Positions 1 to 7,771 of a stretch of 64,000 bases of DNA are shown here, in pieces. Below the pieces are notes generated by a model that ran no database searches, was not told the origin of the DNA, and saw only the letters and a program-made list of their open reading frames with translations. Source of the stretch: CAZSDU01 sp963662525 (GTDB lineage: Bacteria; Bacteroidota; Bacteroidia; Bacteroidales; FEN-979); NCBI GenBank assembly GCA_963662525.1, contig OY759717.1, forward strand, positions 1,612,001-1,676,000, written 5' to 3'. Every line of letters starts with the position of its first letter. Position 1 is the first letter of the stretch. A program made the position numbers and the translations under genes.

Positions 1-873
1 TTTCCTGCTGAAAGGACCTTCGGCTGAGATATCCAGCCCCTGGATCCCTATCTGGAAAGCAAATTCATGACGGTTGCTGTTCCCGTTGCGGAAACGCATA
101 TCGAAAACGCCAGACAAGGCATTGCCATATTCGGCCGGGAAAGCGGCCGTATAAAAATCACTGTTCCCGAGTACCTGGCTGCTGAACATGGTCAGCCCCC
201 CGCCGGAAGTGCCCACATAGGCGTAATGATTGGGGTTGGGAATGTCGACCCCATCGACCCGCCAGAGCAGTCCTTTGGGTGAATTCCCCCGGATCACGAT
301 CTCGTTGGAATTCACATCTGCACTGGAGGCCACCCCGGCGAAATTCGAGACTGCCCGCATAGGATCATCGGCAGAGCCGGCATAACGGCGGCTTTCTTCC
401 ACCGAAAAAGATCGGGCACTGATCAAGGCCATGCTGTTGACTGCCCGGTCCTTTTCAATGTTTGCCTTAATTTCCACCTCCTTTGCCTGGATGACTTCCT
501 CCTCAAGTTCAAACGAAAGGAAAGTTTCTTTTCCGCTGCTGACCAGAATTTCCAGCCTTACCACCGGCTTATAACCGATATAACTTGCCTGTAAGGATTG
601 ACGTCCCACCGGAACTTTCTCCAGTACAAAATTTCCATTGATATCGGTAGTAGTACCGATCAGGGGATCTGTATTCAACAATATGACATTGGCTCCCGGA
701 AGTCCTGTTTTCGAATCAGTATCGAATACCCTTCCCCTGACTTTCTGGGTTGGGGTTTGGGCAGAAAGAGCCATGGAGGTCAGCAACAGGATGAATAGAA
801 TGAGAAGTGCGCTGGTGAGTTGGTGAGTTGGTGAGTTGGTGGGTTGGTGAGATGGTGAGATGGATTGTTTCAT
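1..873 (-). CDS. TonB-dependent receptor, N-terminal part (runs off window)
   Basis: An outer-membrane receptor for TonB-driven uptake of an unknown ligand. About 291 N-terminal codons are visible. After an odd Ser/Pro/Thr/His/Gln leader (residues 2-20) comes a hydrophobic signal segment ending SMALSAQ, a carboxypeptidase-regulatory-like domain (about 45-125, motif TDINGNF) and the start of a plug domain (ADVNSNEIVIRGNSP, then WRVDGVDIPNPNHYAY). It has no STN domain of its own. It is last in the sigma-FecR-STN-receptor series. The leader is encoded by an 8-bp tandem repeat; the ATG at 873 is used because the signal segment follows in the same frame. The C-terminal barrel is outside the window, so the ligand cannot be judged. 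Confidence 0.88.
   Translation of the reverse strand, partial: MKQSISPSHQPTNSPTHQLTSALLILFILLLTSMALSAQTPTQKVRGRVFDTDSKTGLPGANVILLNTDPLIGTTTDINGNFVLEKVPVGRQSLQASYIGYKPVVRLEILVSSGKETFLSFELEEEVIQAKEVEIKANIEKDRAVNSMALISARSFSVEESRRYAGSADDPMRAVSNFAGVASSADVNSNEIVIRGNSPKGLLWRVDGVDIPNPNHYAYVGTSGGGLTMFSSQVLGNSDFYTAAFPAEYGNALSGVFDMRFRNGNSNRHEFAFQIGIQGLDISAEGPFSRK
812..863. repeat. 8-bp tandem repeat inside receptor start
   Basis: About 6.5 copies of TTGGTGAG with single-base variants (GGTTGGTG, ATGGTGAG). It lies inside the coding sequence of the TonB-dependent receptor and encodes the residues before its signal peptide. Read on the receptor's strand (CTCACCAA) the array has no stop codon in any frame. 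The same octamer recurs at 41897-41984. Confidence 0.9.
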
Positions 874-954
874 CAGTTTTTTTGTCTTGGTTTATCTGAT
901 GACAGGCAAAATGTAAATTACCCCTATCTCCTGCGAAAAAAATGACAGAAAATC

Positions 955-1010
955 GCACCACTGCACCACTGCACCACTGCACCACTGCACCATGGCACCA
1001 TGGCACCATT
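955..1010. repeat. 8-bp tandem repeat, intergenic
   Basis: Seven consecutive octamers: four GCACCACT, two GCACCATG and one GCACCATT. The array lies 12 bases beyond the stop of the STN-domain gene and upstream of the TonB-dependent receptor on the same strand. No function is evident. Confidence 0.9.
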
Positions 1011-1022
1011 CACCAACTTGAA

Positions 1023-2672
1023 TCAGAAACGGACGCCGAGGACTCCACCGAGCCACATCTGCATGGAAGCATTTTCGGTGGATCTGAAATAGAAATCATA
1101 GGTTGAAAGACCACGGGGGGTGGCACTGGGCTTGCCTTTGGAGAAAAGGAAGAAATTATAGGCCGGTCCCAGGAAAATGGCAAAATGCTTTGCAAAGCGG
1201 TATTCGATAGCCGGGGTGAATTTGCACAGCAATCCATGATAGATCGTATCGGTGGGGTGGTATACAAATCCTGCAGAAGCATCGATATTCATCGACCAAT
1301 TTTTCTTCAGCCTGAAAATTGTCCCGATACCGTAGGAAGCCTGTAACTTATAGTCGCTGCCCATACCCAGCTGAACAAAACTGTAAAAATGCCGGGTTCC
1401 CGATTTATAAGCCAGATTACCGTAAAAAATCTCATTACCTGAGACTTCAAAAAGATGGTACCCCTGCTGTACATAACTGAAAAGACCGATGGGAAAACCC
1501 CTTTCGAATGTGTTGGAAATATTGATTAAACCGATCTGGAATCCATTGACAATGGTGGCATAATTCAATAATCCGGCGATCTGTACGCCATCATTATGAT
1601 TTCTTGCAATGTTCAGGATGCCGGCGATCTGGCAACCATCCACATTATGTCCGTAATTCATTATACCGCTTAACTGCAGCTGTCTGACATCTTTTAATAC
1701 AACATTGAGCATGCCGGAGAACTGCCAGCCATTTTCGTTTTTTCCAACGATATTTCCCAGTCCGGCTATCTGCAGTCCGCTGATGTTACTGCGAACGATA
1801 TTTACCAGTCCGCCTGCTTCAAAACCTTTCAGTCCGCCGCTATAACCCACCAGCAGGTTCAGTGAAAACCGGTTGGTGATGGAACCGCTCACCTTCCCGT
1901 TGGTGCTGAGATACGGTATGACGGATAAGTGCAAGGTTTGTGAGGTGCGTACTTCGAGATTCCTGGCATTCACAACCGTCATGCGGGGAATCAGCCAGTT
2001 TATCGTGAACAGGCTGTCGATGCTGCTGATCTCAAGCATTCCTCCACGAGGATTCAAACGGATAAGACTTTCCTGTAACGGCCTGAGCGGGATATTCAGC
2101 TGACATTTTCCGGCCAAATGGATAAAAACTACGGTATCGGCATAGCCTGATTTGCAAAATGTAAGGCTGATGACTTTTTTTGCTGATGGGACCTTCATCT
2201 GGTAACTGCCGTTCACTGCAGTGATCGCCGAATACTTGTTTTCGACATCGTACACTGTGGCATCTTTCAGGGGATTGCGGTTAGCGGCATCAAAGATGAT
2301 GCCGCTGAGCATTATAAAGGGGGGGGTCTGTTCTTGCTTCGGGGCGACTGATTTCCTGATCAGTATCACATGATTGCATACTTCCCTGGGGTAGATCTCT
2401 TTTCCGAGAATCTCTTTCAGCAATGTCCTTACTTGTGTATTGCTGGATTTGAGTTTTACCTGCCGGTCACCGGCAATCAGGTTTGCATCATAGGAGAAGC
2501 TAAATTTTCCGGCCTTCCCGATCTCCCTGAGGGCAATATCAAGGCTGCATTCAGGAATATCGATGGAAATTTTCCGGGAAAGAAAACTTTCCTGTGAAAA
2601 ACAAAACAGGGACTGAAGCAACAGAAAAAACAAGATCAGGCCTGATTTATTTACTGCCTTTGCTGCACCCAT
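1023..2672 (-). CDS. STN-domain outer-membrane protein with carboxypeptidase-like domain and GLxxxG repeats
   Basis: A secreted 549-residue protein. It has a signal peptide (about 1-26, ending CFSQ), then an STN (secretin/TonB short N-terminal) domain at about 35-105, the fold that touches FecR-type anti-sigma factors in FecA-like receptors. A carboxypeptidase-regulatory-like domain follows (about 118-195), then repeats such as GLQIAGLGNI, GWQFSGMLNV and GVQIAGLLNY (about 285-400), and a probable C-terminal beta barrel. No plug domain is seen, so it is not a TonB receptor. Its start overlaps the 3' end of the FecR gene by 26 bases, which argues for coupled expression. By inference it is the signal-sensing partner of FecR. 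Confidence 0.8.
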   Translation of the reverse strand: MGAAKAVNKSGLILFFLLLQSLFCFSQESFLSRKISIDIPECSLDIALREIGKAGKFSFSYDANLIAGDRQVKLKSSNTQVRTLLKEILGKEIYPREVCNHVILIRKSVAPKQEQTPPFIMLSGIIFDAANRNPLKDATVYDVENKYSAITAVNGSYQMKVPSAKKVISLTFCKSGYADTVVFIHLAGKCQLNIPLRPLQESLIRLNPRGGMLEISSIDSLFTINWLIPRMTVVNARNLEVRTSQTLHLSVIPYLSTNGKVSGSITNRFSLNLLVGYSGGLKGFEAGGLVNIVRSNISGLQIAGLGNIVGKNENGWQFSGMLNVVLKDVRQLQLSGIMNYGHNVDGCQIAGILNIARNHNDGVQIAGLLNYATIVNGFQIGLINISNTFERGFPIGLFSYVQQGYHLFEVSGNEIFYGNLAYKSGTRHFYSFVQLGMGSDYKLQASYGIGTIFRLKKNWSMNIDASAGFVYHPTDTIYHGLLCKFTPAIEYRFAKHFAIFLGPAYNFFLFSKGKPSATPRGLSTYDFYFRSTENASMQMWLGGVLGVRF

Positions 2673-3687
2673 TCCCGCTTAAATTATAGTTTTTCCCTTT
2701 CATGCTGAGTTTTAATCCGAAGGATTCTGCTACGACCGTCATGATGCGGTCTGCAGGATCATTGACGAAGGAAGCTGAGAGCCGGCAGTTCAGTATATCC
2801 TGTTGGCTTACTGATACTTTAATATCAAAATATTGTTCCAGCATCCTGAAAACCTCTGCAAGCGGTGTTCCATTGAAATCAAAGGTATGATTAACCCAGA
2901 ACAAATTATCGGGAATTGAATCGGTAACTATTTCAGGACTAGCGGCTCCCGGTTTCAACGTACCTGTCATTCCTGCTTCCAGGACAATGGATGAAGTGTC
3001 TTTAAGCAATGTATCGACAACAAAGAAAAGGACCCTCCCTTCGTTCACTGTAACCCGGATTTCCTTTTCAGGATATGCGGAAACATTAAACGTTGTTCCC
3101 AGCACTTTTACTTTTGCCCTTCCGGCATCGACAATAAATGGCTTTAAAGGATCTTTTGATACATTAAAATATGCTTCTCCGGTGAGGGTCAGACAGCGCT
3201 CTTCATTTGTAAACTCTTCAGGATATGATAATTTTGATTGTCTGTTAAGTGTTACCATGGAGCCATCGGGAAGGGTATCGCTAATGATTGATGTACCGGC
3301 TGCCATTTCAATTTCTTTCACTTTTACGGTAAAAAGGCGTATTGTTGTATAGATTCCGAATATCAGCAGGATCATGGCAGCGGCGCCCAAAGCAAACCGT
3401 AAAAAACGAATACTGACAGACTGCCTTGATATTCCTGCAAGTGGTTTCTCCAGGTCTTTGGTCCGGTCAGAAAAACGCTCCCAGGCTTTATCAACATCCA
3501 CTACCAAGGGAGGGGGATTGAGCTTGCCGGTTTCCAGCCACAGCGCTTCCAGCCGGTCGAGGTTTTTCCTGTTCCCGCTATCTGCATCCAGCCAGTTTTC
3601 CACCATACTGCGGTTTTCATTCTCCGTATTTCCAAGAAGGTACTGAAGCAGTAAACTTTCGTCGATATCCTGATTGTTTTGGTTCAT
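2647..3687 (-). CDS. FecR family anti-sigma factor
   Basis: Inner-membrane anti-sigma factor expected to hold the adjacent ECF sigma factor and release it on a periplasmic signal. The 346 residues comprise a cytoplasmic N-terminus rich in acidic residues, one membrane segment (about 96-117), a periplasmic FecR domain (about 125-230, motif TLPDGSMVTLNRQSKLSYP) and a C-terminal DUF4974-type domain (about 265-337, FNGTPLAEVFRMLEQYF). It lies downstream of the sigma gene with an octamer array between them, and overlaps the STN gene. This order matches Bacteroidota ECF/FecR surface-signalling loci. Confidence 0.93.
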   Translation of the reverse strand: MNQNNQDIDESLLLQYLLGNTENENRSMVENWLDADSGNRKNLDRLEALWLETGKLNPPPLVVDVDKAWERFSDRTKDLEKPLAGISRQSVSIRFLRFALGAAAMILLIFGIYTTIRLFTVKVKEIEMAAGTSIISDTLPDGSMVTLNRQSKLSYPEEFTNEERCLTLTGEAYFNVSKDPLKPFIVDAGRAKVKVLGTTFNVSAYPEKEIRVTVNEGRVLFFVVDTLLKDTSSIVLEAGMTGTLKPGAASPEIVTDSIPDNLFWVNHTFDFNGTPLAEVFRMLEQYFDIKVSVSQQDILNCRLSASFVNDPADRIMTVVAESFGLKLSMKGKNYNLSGNGCSKGSK

Positions 3688-3760
3688 CTATGTCTTCTGA
3701 ATGACAACTTAAACATCCACTACCCCTATCCAAAAATTAAATATTCAACCATTAACTCCC

Positions 3761-3797
3761 TTACTTTGTTACTTTGTCACTTTGTTACCTTGTCACC
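3761..3797. repeat. 8-bp tandem repeat between sigma and fecR genes
   Basis: Octamers TTACTTTG, TTACTTTG, TCACTTTG, TTACCTTG and TCACC. It begins 3 bases after the sigma-factor stop codon on the minus strand and lies upstream of fecR. The last 21 bases are the same as in the array at 32561-32596. Confidence 0.9.
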
Positions 3798-3800
3798 TTT

Positions 3801-4373
3801 TTAATCCCTGAACACCTCAAAGAAAAACAGAATCAGCCAGGGCAGGTATTCCGCAAGTTCTTCCCTGAGGGTTCTCAAAGCTTTGCTAATCTGATTTTCA
3901 ACGGTTTTAACCGATATGCCAAGTTTTGCACCAATCTCGGCATAAGTAAGGTTTTCATAGCGACTCAGAATGAAGACCTTGCGGCGTTCAAGGGGAAGTT
4001 TGTCGATCGCTTCCCTGATTTTCTGCTCCAGTTCAGAAACGATCATCTTCTCCTCATGTGACCTTTCAAAACCCTCTCCCAGGGCTTCATTCCAGGTTTT
4101 ATAGGCTTCCCTTACCTCCAGGTGTTTAATCAGGTTCATGCATCCATTGCGAACTGCCCTGAAAAGATAACTTCGAATGGATGTCGTAATCTTAATGGAT
4201 TCCCTGTTAACCCAGATTTTAATCATCACCTCCTGCACGATCTCTTCCGCCGCATCCGGATCCTGCAGAAAACTGTTGGCATAACCACATAAAGTGCTGT
4301 AATAGAAACGAAAGAGCCTTTCAAAACCAGTCCTGTTCTGTATTATAAATCCTTCTTCCGGAGTCTGGTCCAT
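3801..4373 (-). CDS. ECF-type RNA polymerase sigma factor
   Basis: A 190-residue sigma-70 family factor of the extracytoplasmic-function type. Region 2 is visible at about 20-95 (FYYSTLCGYANSFLQDPDAA, EIVQEVMIKIWVN, SYLFRAVRNGCMNLIKH) and region 4 at about 130-175 (LPLERRKVFILSRYENLTY, then a helix-turn-helix IGAKLGISVKTVENQISKAL). Regions 1 and 3 are missing, as usual for ECF factors. It is the first gene of the series with FecR, the STN protein and the TonB receptor, so its regulon probably includes them. Confidence 0.95.
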   Translation of the reverse strand: MDQTPEEGFIIQNRTGFERLFRFYYSTLCGYANSFLQDPDAAEEIVQEVMIKIWVNRESIKITTSIRSYLFRAVRNGCMNLIKHLEVREAYKTWNEALGEGFERSHEEKMIVSELEQKIREAIDKLPLERRKVFILSRYENLTYAEIGAKLGISVKTVENQISKALRTLREELAEYLPWLILFFFEVFRD

Positions 4374-4409
4374 TTAATCATCATTTCATTTTGGTTCAGC
4401 GAATATAAA

Positions 4410-4438
4410 TTGAATTTCCGGAAAATGATGTAACTTTC
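4410..4438 (+). promoter_or_regulatory. Possible promoter of the ABC exporter
   Basis: TTG at 4410 and TAACTTTC at 4431 are separated by 18 bases. The second box differs at one position from the Bacteroidota TAnnTTTG consensus. It lies 28 bases upstream of the ATP-binding gene, so only moderate trust is justified. Confidence 0.4.
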
Positions 4439-4465
4439 CGGCTGATTTTACCAGTTTATTTCATT

Positions 4466-5347
4466 ATGAACATCATTGAAATAAGCCATCTTACAAAATC
4501 TTACGGACGCTCAAGGGGGGTGGCTGATCTTAGTCTGGTTGTGCCTGAAGGTGATATTTTCGGGTTCATTGGTCCCAATGGTGCCGGAAAATCAACCACC
4601 ATAAGGATATTGCTCAACCTGATTTTTCCCACTTCAGGGAAGGCCTCTGTCTTCGGGCTTGATGTGGTGAAGGATTCAAAGCAGATCCGGGGCCGCCTGG
4701 GTTATATACCCTCCGATGCCAGTTTGTACGACCGTATGAGCGTGAAGGAATTCATCCATTTCGGAGCTGCTTTTTATGGGGCCCACAATGATAATGAACG
4801 GATTCATTATCTGCTGGACATTCTTGACTTAGATCCAGGAAGAAAGATCGCCGAGCTTTCGATGGGCAATAAGAAAAAGGTATCGATCATCCAGGCCATG
4901 GTGCATCAGCCGGAGTTACTCATCCTCGATGAGCCGACTTCCGGGCTGGATCCGCTGATACAATCCAGGTTTTTTGACCTGCTGCGTGAGGAAAACCGAC
5001 AGGGAACCACCGTGTTTTTTTCATCCCATACGCTGAGTGAAGTCCAGGCCCTCTGTAAAACCGTGGCCGTTGTCAGGGATGGAAAAATTGTCAATGTGGA
5101 GGAGATCGCTTCAATGCGCAAAAAACAACTGAAAAAGGTGAGTATTTTATTCCCTGATGAGCATTCGTTGGAGGAACTGGGACTTAAAGGGATAGTACCT
5201 GTTGAGTCGCCAAAAGGGAAAAAACTGGTCTTTCTCTATTCTGGTGAAATCAACTCCCTGGTGGCAAAACTTGCCCAACAGCCGGTCGACAACCTTTCCA
5301 TAGAAGAGCCGCCGCTGGAAGAGATCTTTCTGCATTATTACAAGTAA
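4466..5347 (+). CDS. ABC transporter ATP-binding protein
   Basis: The 293-residue ATPase of an ABC-2 type exporter. Walker A is GPNGAGKST (about 36-44), the signature is LSMGNKKKV, Walker B is LLILDEPTSGLDP and the switch histidine lies in FFSSHTLSE. The signature lacks the usual GG after LS, a change also found in other ABC-2 exporters. The permease gene follows after 6 bases, so the two form one unit. The C-terminal 80 residues resemble the variable regulatory tail of DrrA/NatA-like ATPases. The substrate is unknown; natural-product or sodium export are both possible. Confidence 0.92.
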   Translation: MNIIEISHLTKSYGRSRGVADLSLVVPEGDIFGFIGPNGAGKSTTIRILLNLIFPTSGKASVFGLDVVKDSKQIRGRLGYIPSDASLYDRMSVKEFIHFGAAFYGAHNDNERIHYLLDILDLDPGRKIAELSMGNKKKVSIIQAMVHQPELLILDEPTSGLDPLIQSRFFDLLREENRQGTTVFFSSHTLSEVQALCKTVAVVRDGKIVNVEEIASMRKKQLKKVSILFPDEHSLEELGLKGIVPVESPKGKKLVFLYSGEINSLVAKLAQQPVDNLSIEEPPLEEIFLHYYK

Positions 5348-5353
5348 AGCAAC

Positions 5354-6163
5354 ATGAACAGCATACTTTTTTACATGGAGATGCGCAGGAACCTTCGGAG
5401 CCTGGCGATATGGTCGGTGGTGATTGGTTTGCTTACTTTCTTCACCATGTCATTTTTTAGGACTTTCCTGGTGTATCAGGAGCAGATTACCAATATGGTA
5501 CAGATCGTCCCAGCGGTAGCAATGAAAATGAGAGGATTTGCGAATATTACCGATATTTTCTCCGTCATCGGTTTTTACACCGCCAATAACCTGATTTATA
5601 TGATGCTCATGGGCAGTATTTACGCTATCGTACTTTGCTCGAATATCGTCCTCAAAGAAGAGTATGGAAAAACCGCCGAGTACCTGATGTCACGGCCACT
5701 TACCCGGCCCGAGATTTTCACAACCAAGACGACCCTGGCTTTTCTTAACATCATCTTGCTGAATTTGGTGGTAGCCATTATCGGATTTATTGCCTGCCTC
5801 ATATATAAGAAAGGGGTATTCAACATCCATGCTTTCGTGGTGATTTCCTTTTACACCCTGCTGCTCAACCTTCTCTTCGGCGCCCTGGGACTGTTTATTT
5901 CAGTCATGATCAAACGGGCAAAACCGATCACTTCTTTTTCTGTTGCCCTGGTCATGGTGCTATATTTCCTCTATACCATTTCCAGGATGTCGGGGGTAGA
6001 TGGAACATTTGGATATCTGAGCCCATTTAAATGGGTCAACGTGGATGTGCTTTCACAAAATTACGGAATCGAATTAAGCCGTCTGTTCGCTTTCATAGGT
6101 GTAATAGCATTGTTGGTCTTCTTTTCCGGACTGATTTACCGGCGGAAGGATATTCTGACGTGA
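5354..6163 (+). CDS. ABC-2 type transporter permease
   Basis: A 269-residue inner-membrane protein with about six membrane segments, including LAIWSVVIGLLTFFTMSFF near the N-terminus and LFAFIGVIALLVFFSGLIY at the C-terminus. The motif EYLMSRPLTRPEIFTTK between segments is typical of ABC-2 permeases. It sits directly behind the ATP-binding gene and is its obvious membrane partner. A homodimer would be expected, because no second permease is nearby. The substrate is unknown. Confidence 0.9.
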   Translation: MNSILFYMEMRRNLRSLAIWSVVIGLLTFFTMSFFRTFLVYQEQITNMVQIVPAVAMKMRGFANITDIFSVIGFYTANNLIYMMLMGSIYAIVLCSNIVLKEEYGKTAEYLMSRPLTRPEIFTTKTTLAFLNIILLNLVVAIIGFIACLIYKKGVFNIHAFVVISFYTLLLNLLFGALGLFISVMIKRAKPITSFSVALVMVLYFLYTISRMSGVDGTFGYLSPFKWVNVDVLSQNYGIELSRLFAFIGVIALLVFFSGLIYRRKDILT

Positions 6164-6236
6164 GTGCCGGATGAGGGCCCGAAAGATTTCATTCTTCATT
6201 CCCTGCAAAGAGATTTCTTGAAAACAGCATTTTTTA

Positions 6237-6827
6237 TTAAAATTCAATGTTATACCCTATCGAAATAGTGATCGGGATGGTGGTGCTGTTCATTTTTATC
6301 TGTGAGTCATTCTTCATCCGGCTGATCTGATTAAAGTATTGCGGCGAACGGAATGGAAAATTCAGGTCAAAGTTCAACCCGCTTTTCTTCCTTTTACCAA
6401 ATCTGGTTTCCAGACCTATACCAACAGTAAGCCCATAGAACATTTTATCGTACCCGCTTTTACCAGTCACCTTGGTGACTCCATTCACTCCGTACATAAC
6501 TTTCAGGTATGGTCTTACTCCATGTTTCCCATCGGCAGGGATAATACGTCCGAGGCAGCCAACATTCCATCCAAACCCTACCAGTTCCCAGCCACCGGCA
6601 GCAAAAATGCCCATATATGGAATCGGATAAAAAGTGGCTTTAACCCCGAAAAGGCCACCATAATCAAGCCCCATGCCAATGCCACCATCCCCCCAGCGGT
6701 GTTGAGGTTTTACCGGATGTTTAAATGTTACCGTTGAATCTGATATAATCGGTTTTGAATAGTCCTGTCCACAGGCAATCTGAATGGTAAAAAAAACCAG
6801 ACCAACAAGAAAGAAATTGCCTTTCAT
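6237..6827 (-). CDS. Predicted outer-membrane beta-barrel protein
   Basis: A 196-residue protein with a signal peptide (about 1-20, ending ACGQ) and alternating aromatic/glycine strands such as GMGLDYGGLFGVKATFYPIPYMGIFAAGG, ending in an aromatic residue (IGYNIEF) as barrel proteins do. No specific family is recognised. It starts 28 bases after flxA on the same strand, so it may be carried on the end of the hdr-flx transcript although an outer-membrane protein has no evident role there. Role unknown. Confidence 0.75.
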   Translation of the reverse strand: MKGNFFLVGLVFFTIQIACGQDYSKPIISDSTVTFKHPVKPQHRWGDGGIGMGLDYGGLFGVKATFYPIPYMGIFAAGGWELVGFGWNVGCLGRIIPADGKHGVRPYLKVMYGVNGVTKVTGKSGYDKMFYGLTVGIGLETRFGKRKKSGLNFDLNFPFRSPQYFNQISRMKNDSQIKMNSTTIPITISIGYNIEF

Positions 6828-6855
6828 AATCGAAAAATAAGATTGAACTGTCAGA

Positions 6856-7689
6856 TCAGAATTCGTCGGGCAAATTCTTCAGCTGCTCATTGGTAAACAC
6901 CGGTCCGTCTTTGCAGACATACGTCGATCCGATGTTGCACCTGCCGCATTTTCCGAGCCCACACTGCATTTTCATCTCCAGGGTGGTGATAATATCTTTG
7001 TCGGCAAAACCGAGCTTTAAAAGCGACTGTATGGTGTATTTGATCATGATCGGTGGGCCGCAGGTGATCACCTTGGTGTTTTCTATCACCGGCTTGACAA
7101 CCTCTTCAAGAATCTTTGGAACAACACCTACGTTGGTAGTCCATGTTTCCTCAGGTTTATCAATGGTAAGAATCACCTTGAGGCTTTTGTTGTTCTGCCA
7201 CTCTATGATCTCCTCTTTATAACACATATCGGCAGAAGTACGTGCGCCGTAAAGAATGGTAAAATCTTTATAGTCGTTGCGGTTGTCGATGCAGTATTGT
7301 ATCAGTGAACGAAGCGGAGCGAGACCAATACCACCACCCACAAAGAGCAGGTTCTTTCCCTTGATATCGTCGAGCGGAAACCAGTTGCCGTAAGGGCCGC
7401 GTATGCCTACTTCATCGCCTTCATCAAGACTGGTGTGGATATCGGCAGTCACAACTCCTGCCCGTTTGATCGAACAATCGAAATAGCCTTTTCGGGTGAC
7501 GGAAGAGGCGATACAGAAAGTACATTCGCCGGATCCGAGCAAAGAAAATTCGACAAACTGCCCAGGCATCCAGCTGAATTTTTCCAGCATCCCTTCATCT
7601 TTGAATTTCAGGCGGTAAGTCCGGATATCCGGGGTTTCCTGGATCACTTTATCGATCTTGCAGATCATCGGCACGAGCAACTGTTCCAT
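6856..7689 (-). CDS. flxA: FlxA-like FAD/NAD-binding oxidoreductase subunit
   Basis: A 277-residue flavoprotein expected to take electrons from NADH for the Flx-Hdr complex. It has a ferredoxin-reductase-like FAD domain (about 5-105, WMPGQFVEFSLLG), an NAD-binding domain (about 110-220, FVGGGIGLAPLRSLI and ITCGPPIMI) and a C-terminal 2Fe-2S motif of the dihydroorotate dehydrogenase B type (QCGLGKCGRC, then a fourth Cys). It is the last subunit gene of the operon. Alone it could be confused with a hydrogenase gamma subunit or AsrB of anaerobic sulfite reductase. The neighbouring mvhD-like and hdrABC genes favour FlxA; no sulfite reductase catalytic gene is present. Confidence 0.88.
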   Translation of the reverse strand: MEQLLVPMICKIDKVIQETPDIRTYRLKFKDEGMLEKFSWMPGQFVEFSLLGSGECTFCIASSVTRKGYFDCSIKRAGVVTADIHTSLDEGDEVGIRGPYGNWFPLDDIKGKNLLFVGGGIGLAPLRSLIQYCIDNRNDYKDFTILYGARTSADMCYKEEIIEWQNNKSLKVILTIDKPEETWTTNVGVVPKILEEVVKPVIENTKVITCGPPIMIKYTIQSLLKLGFADKDIITTLEMKMQCGLGKCGRCNIGSTYVCKDGPVFTNEQLKNLPDEF

Positions 7690-7703
7690 ATAAATTAAAT
7701 AAC

Positions 7704-7771
7704 GAAATGGTGAAATAGTGAAAAAATATTCCTGTATTCCTGCATTATTTGCATTGTATGCATTGTTTGCA
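7704..7771. repeat. Short tandem repeats between flxB and flxA
   Basis: Two back-to-back arrays: GAAATGGT, GAAATAGT, GAAAAAAT (8 bp), then a run in which GCATT recurs every nine bases. The array begins right after the flxB stop codon on the minus strand and ends close to the flxA start. Confidence 0.7.

Noticed and set aside
716..1009. Reading frame of 97 codons at the receptor start
   Set aside because: Its sequence is made of translated octamer repeats; the correct receptor frame is the other one, with signal peptide and plug domain.
955..1010. Tandem arrays as a possible CRISPR
   Set aside because: The units are only 7-11 bp and follow each other directly without spacers; there are no cas genes.
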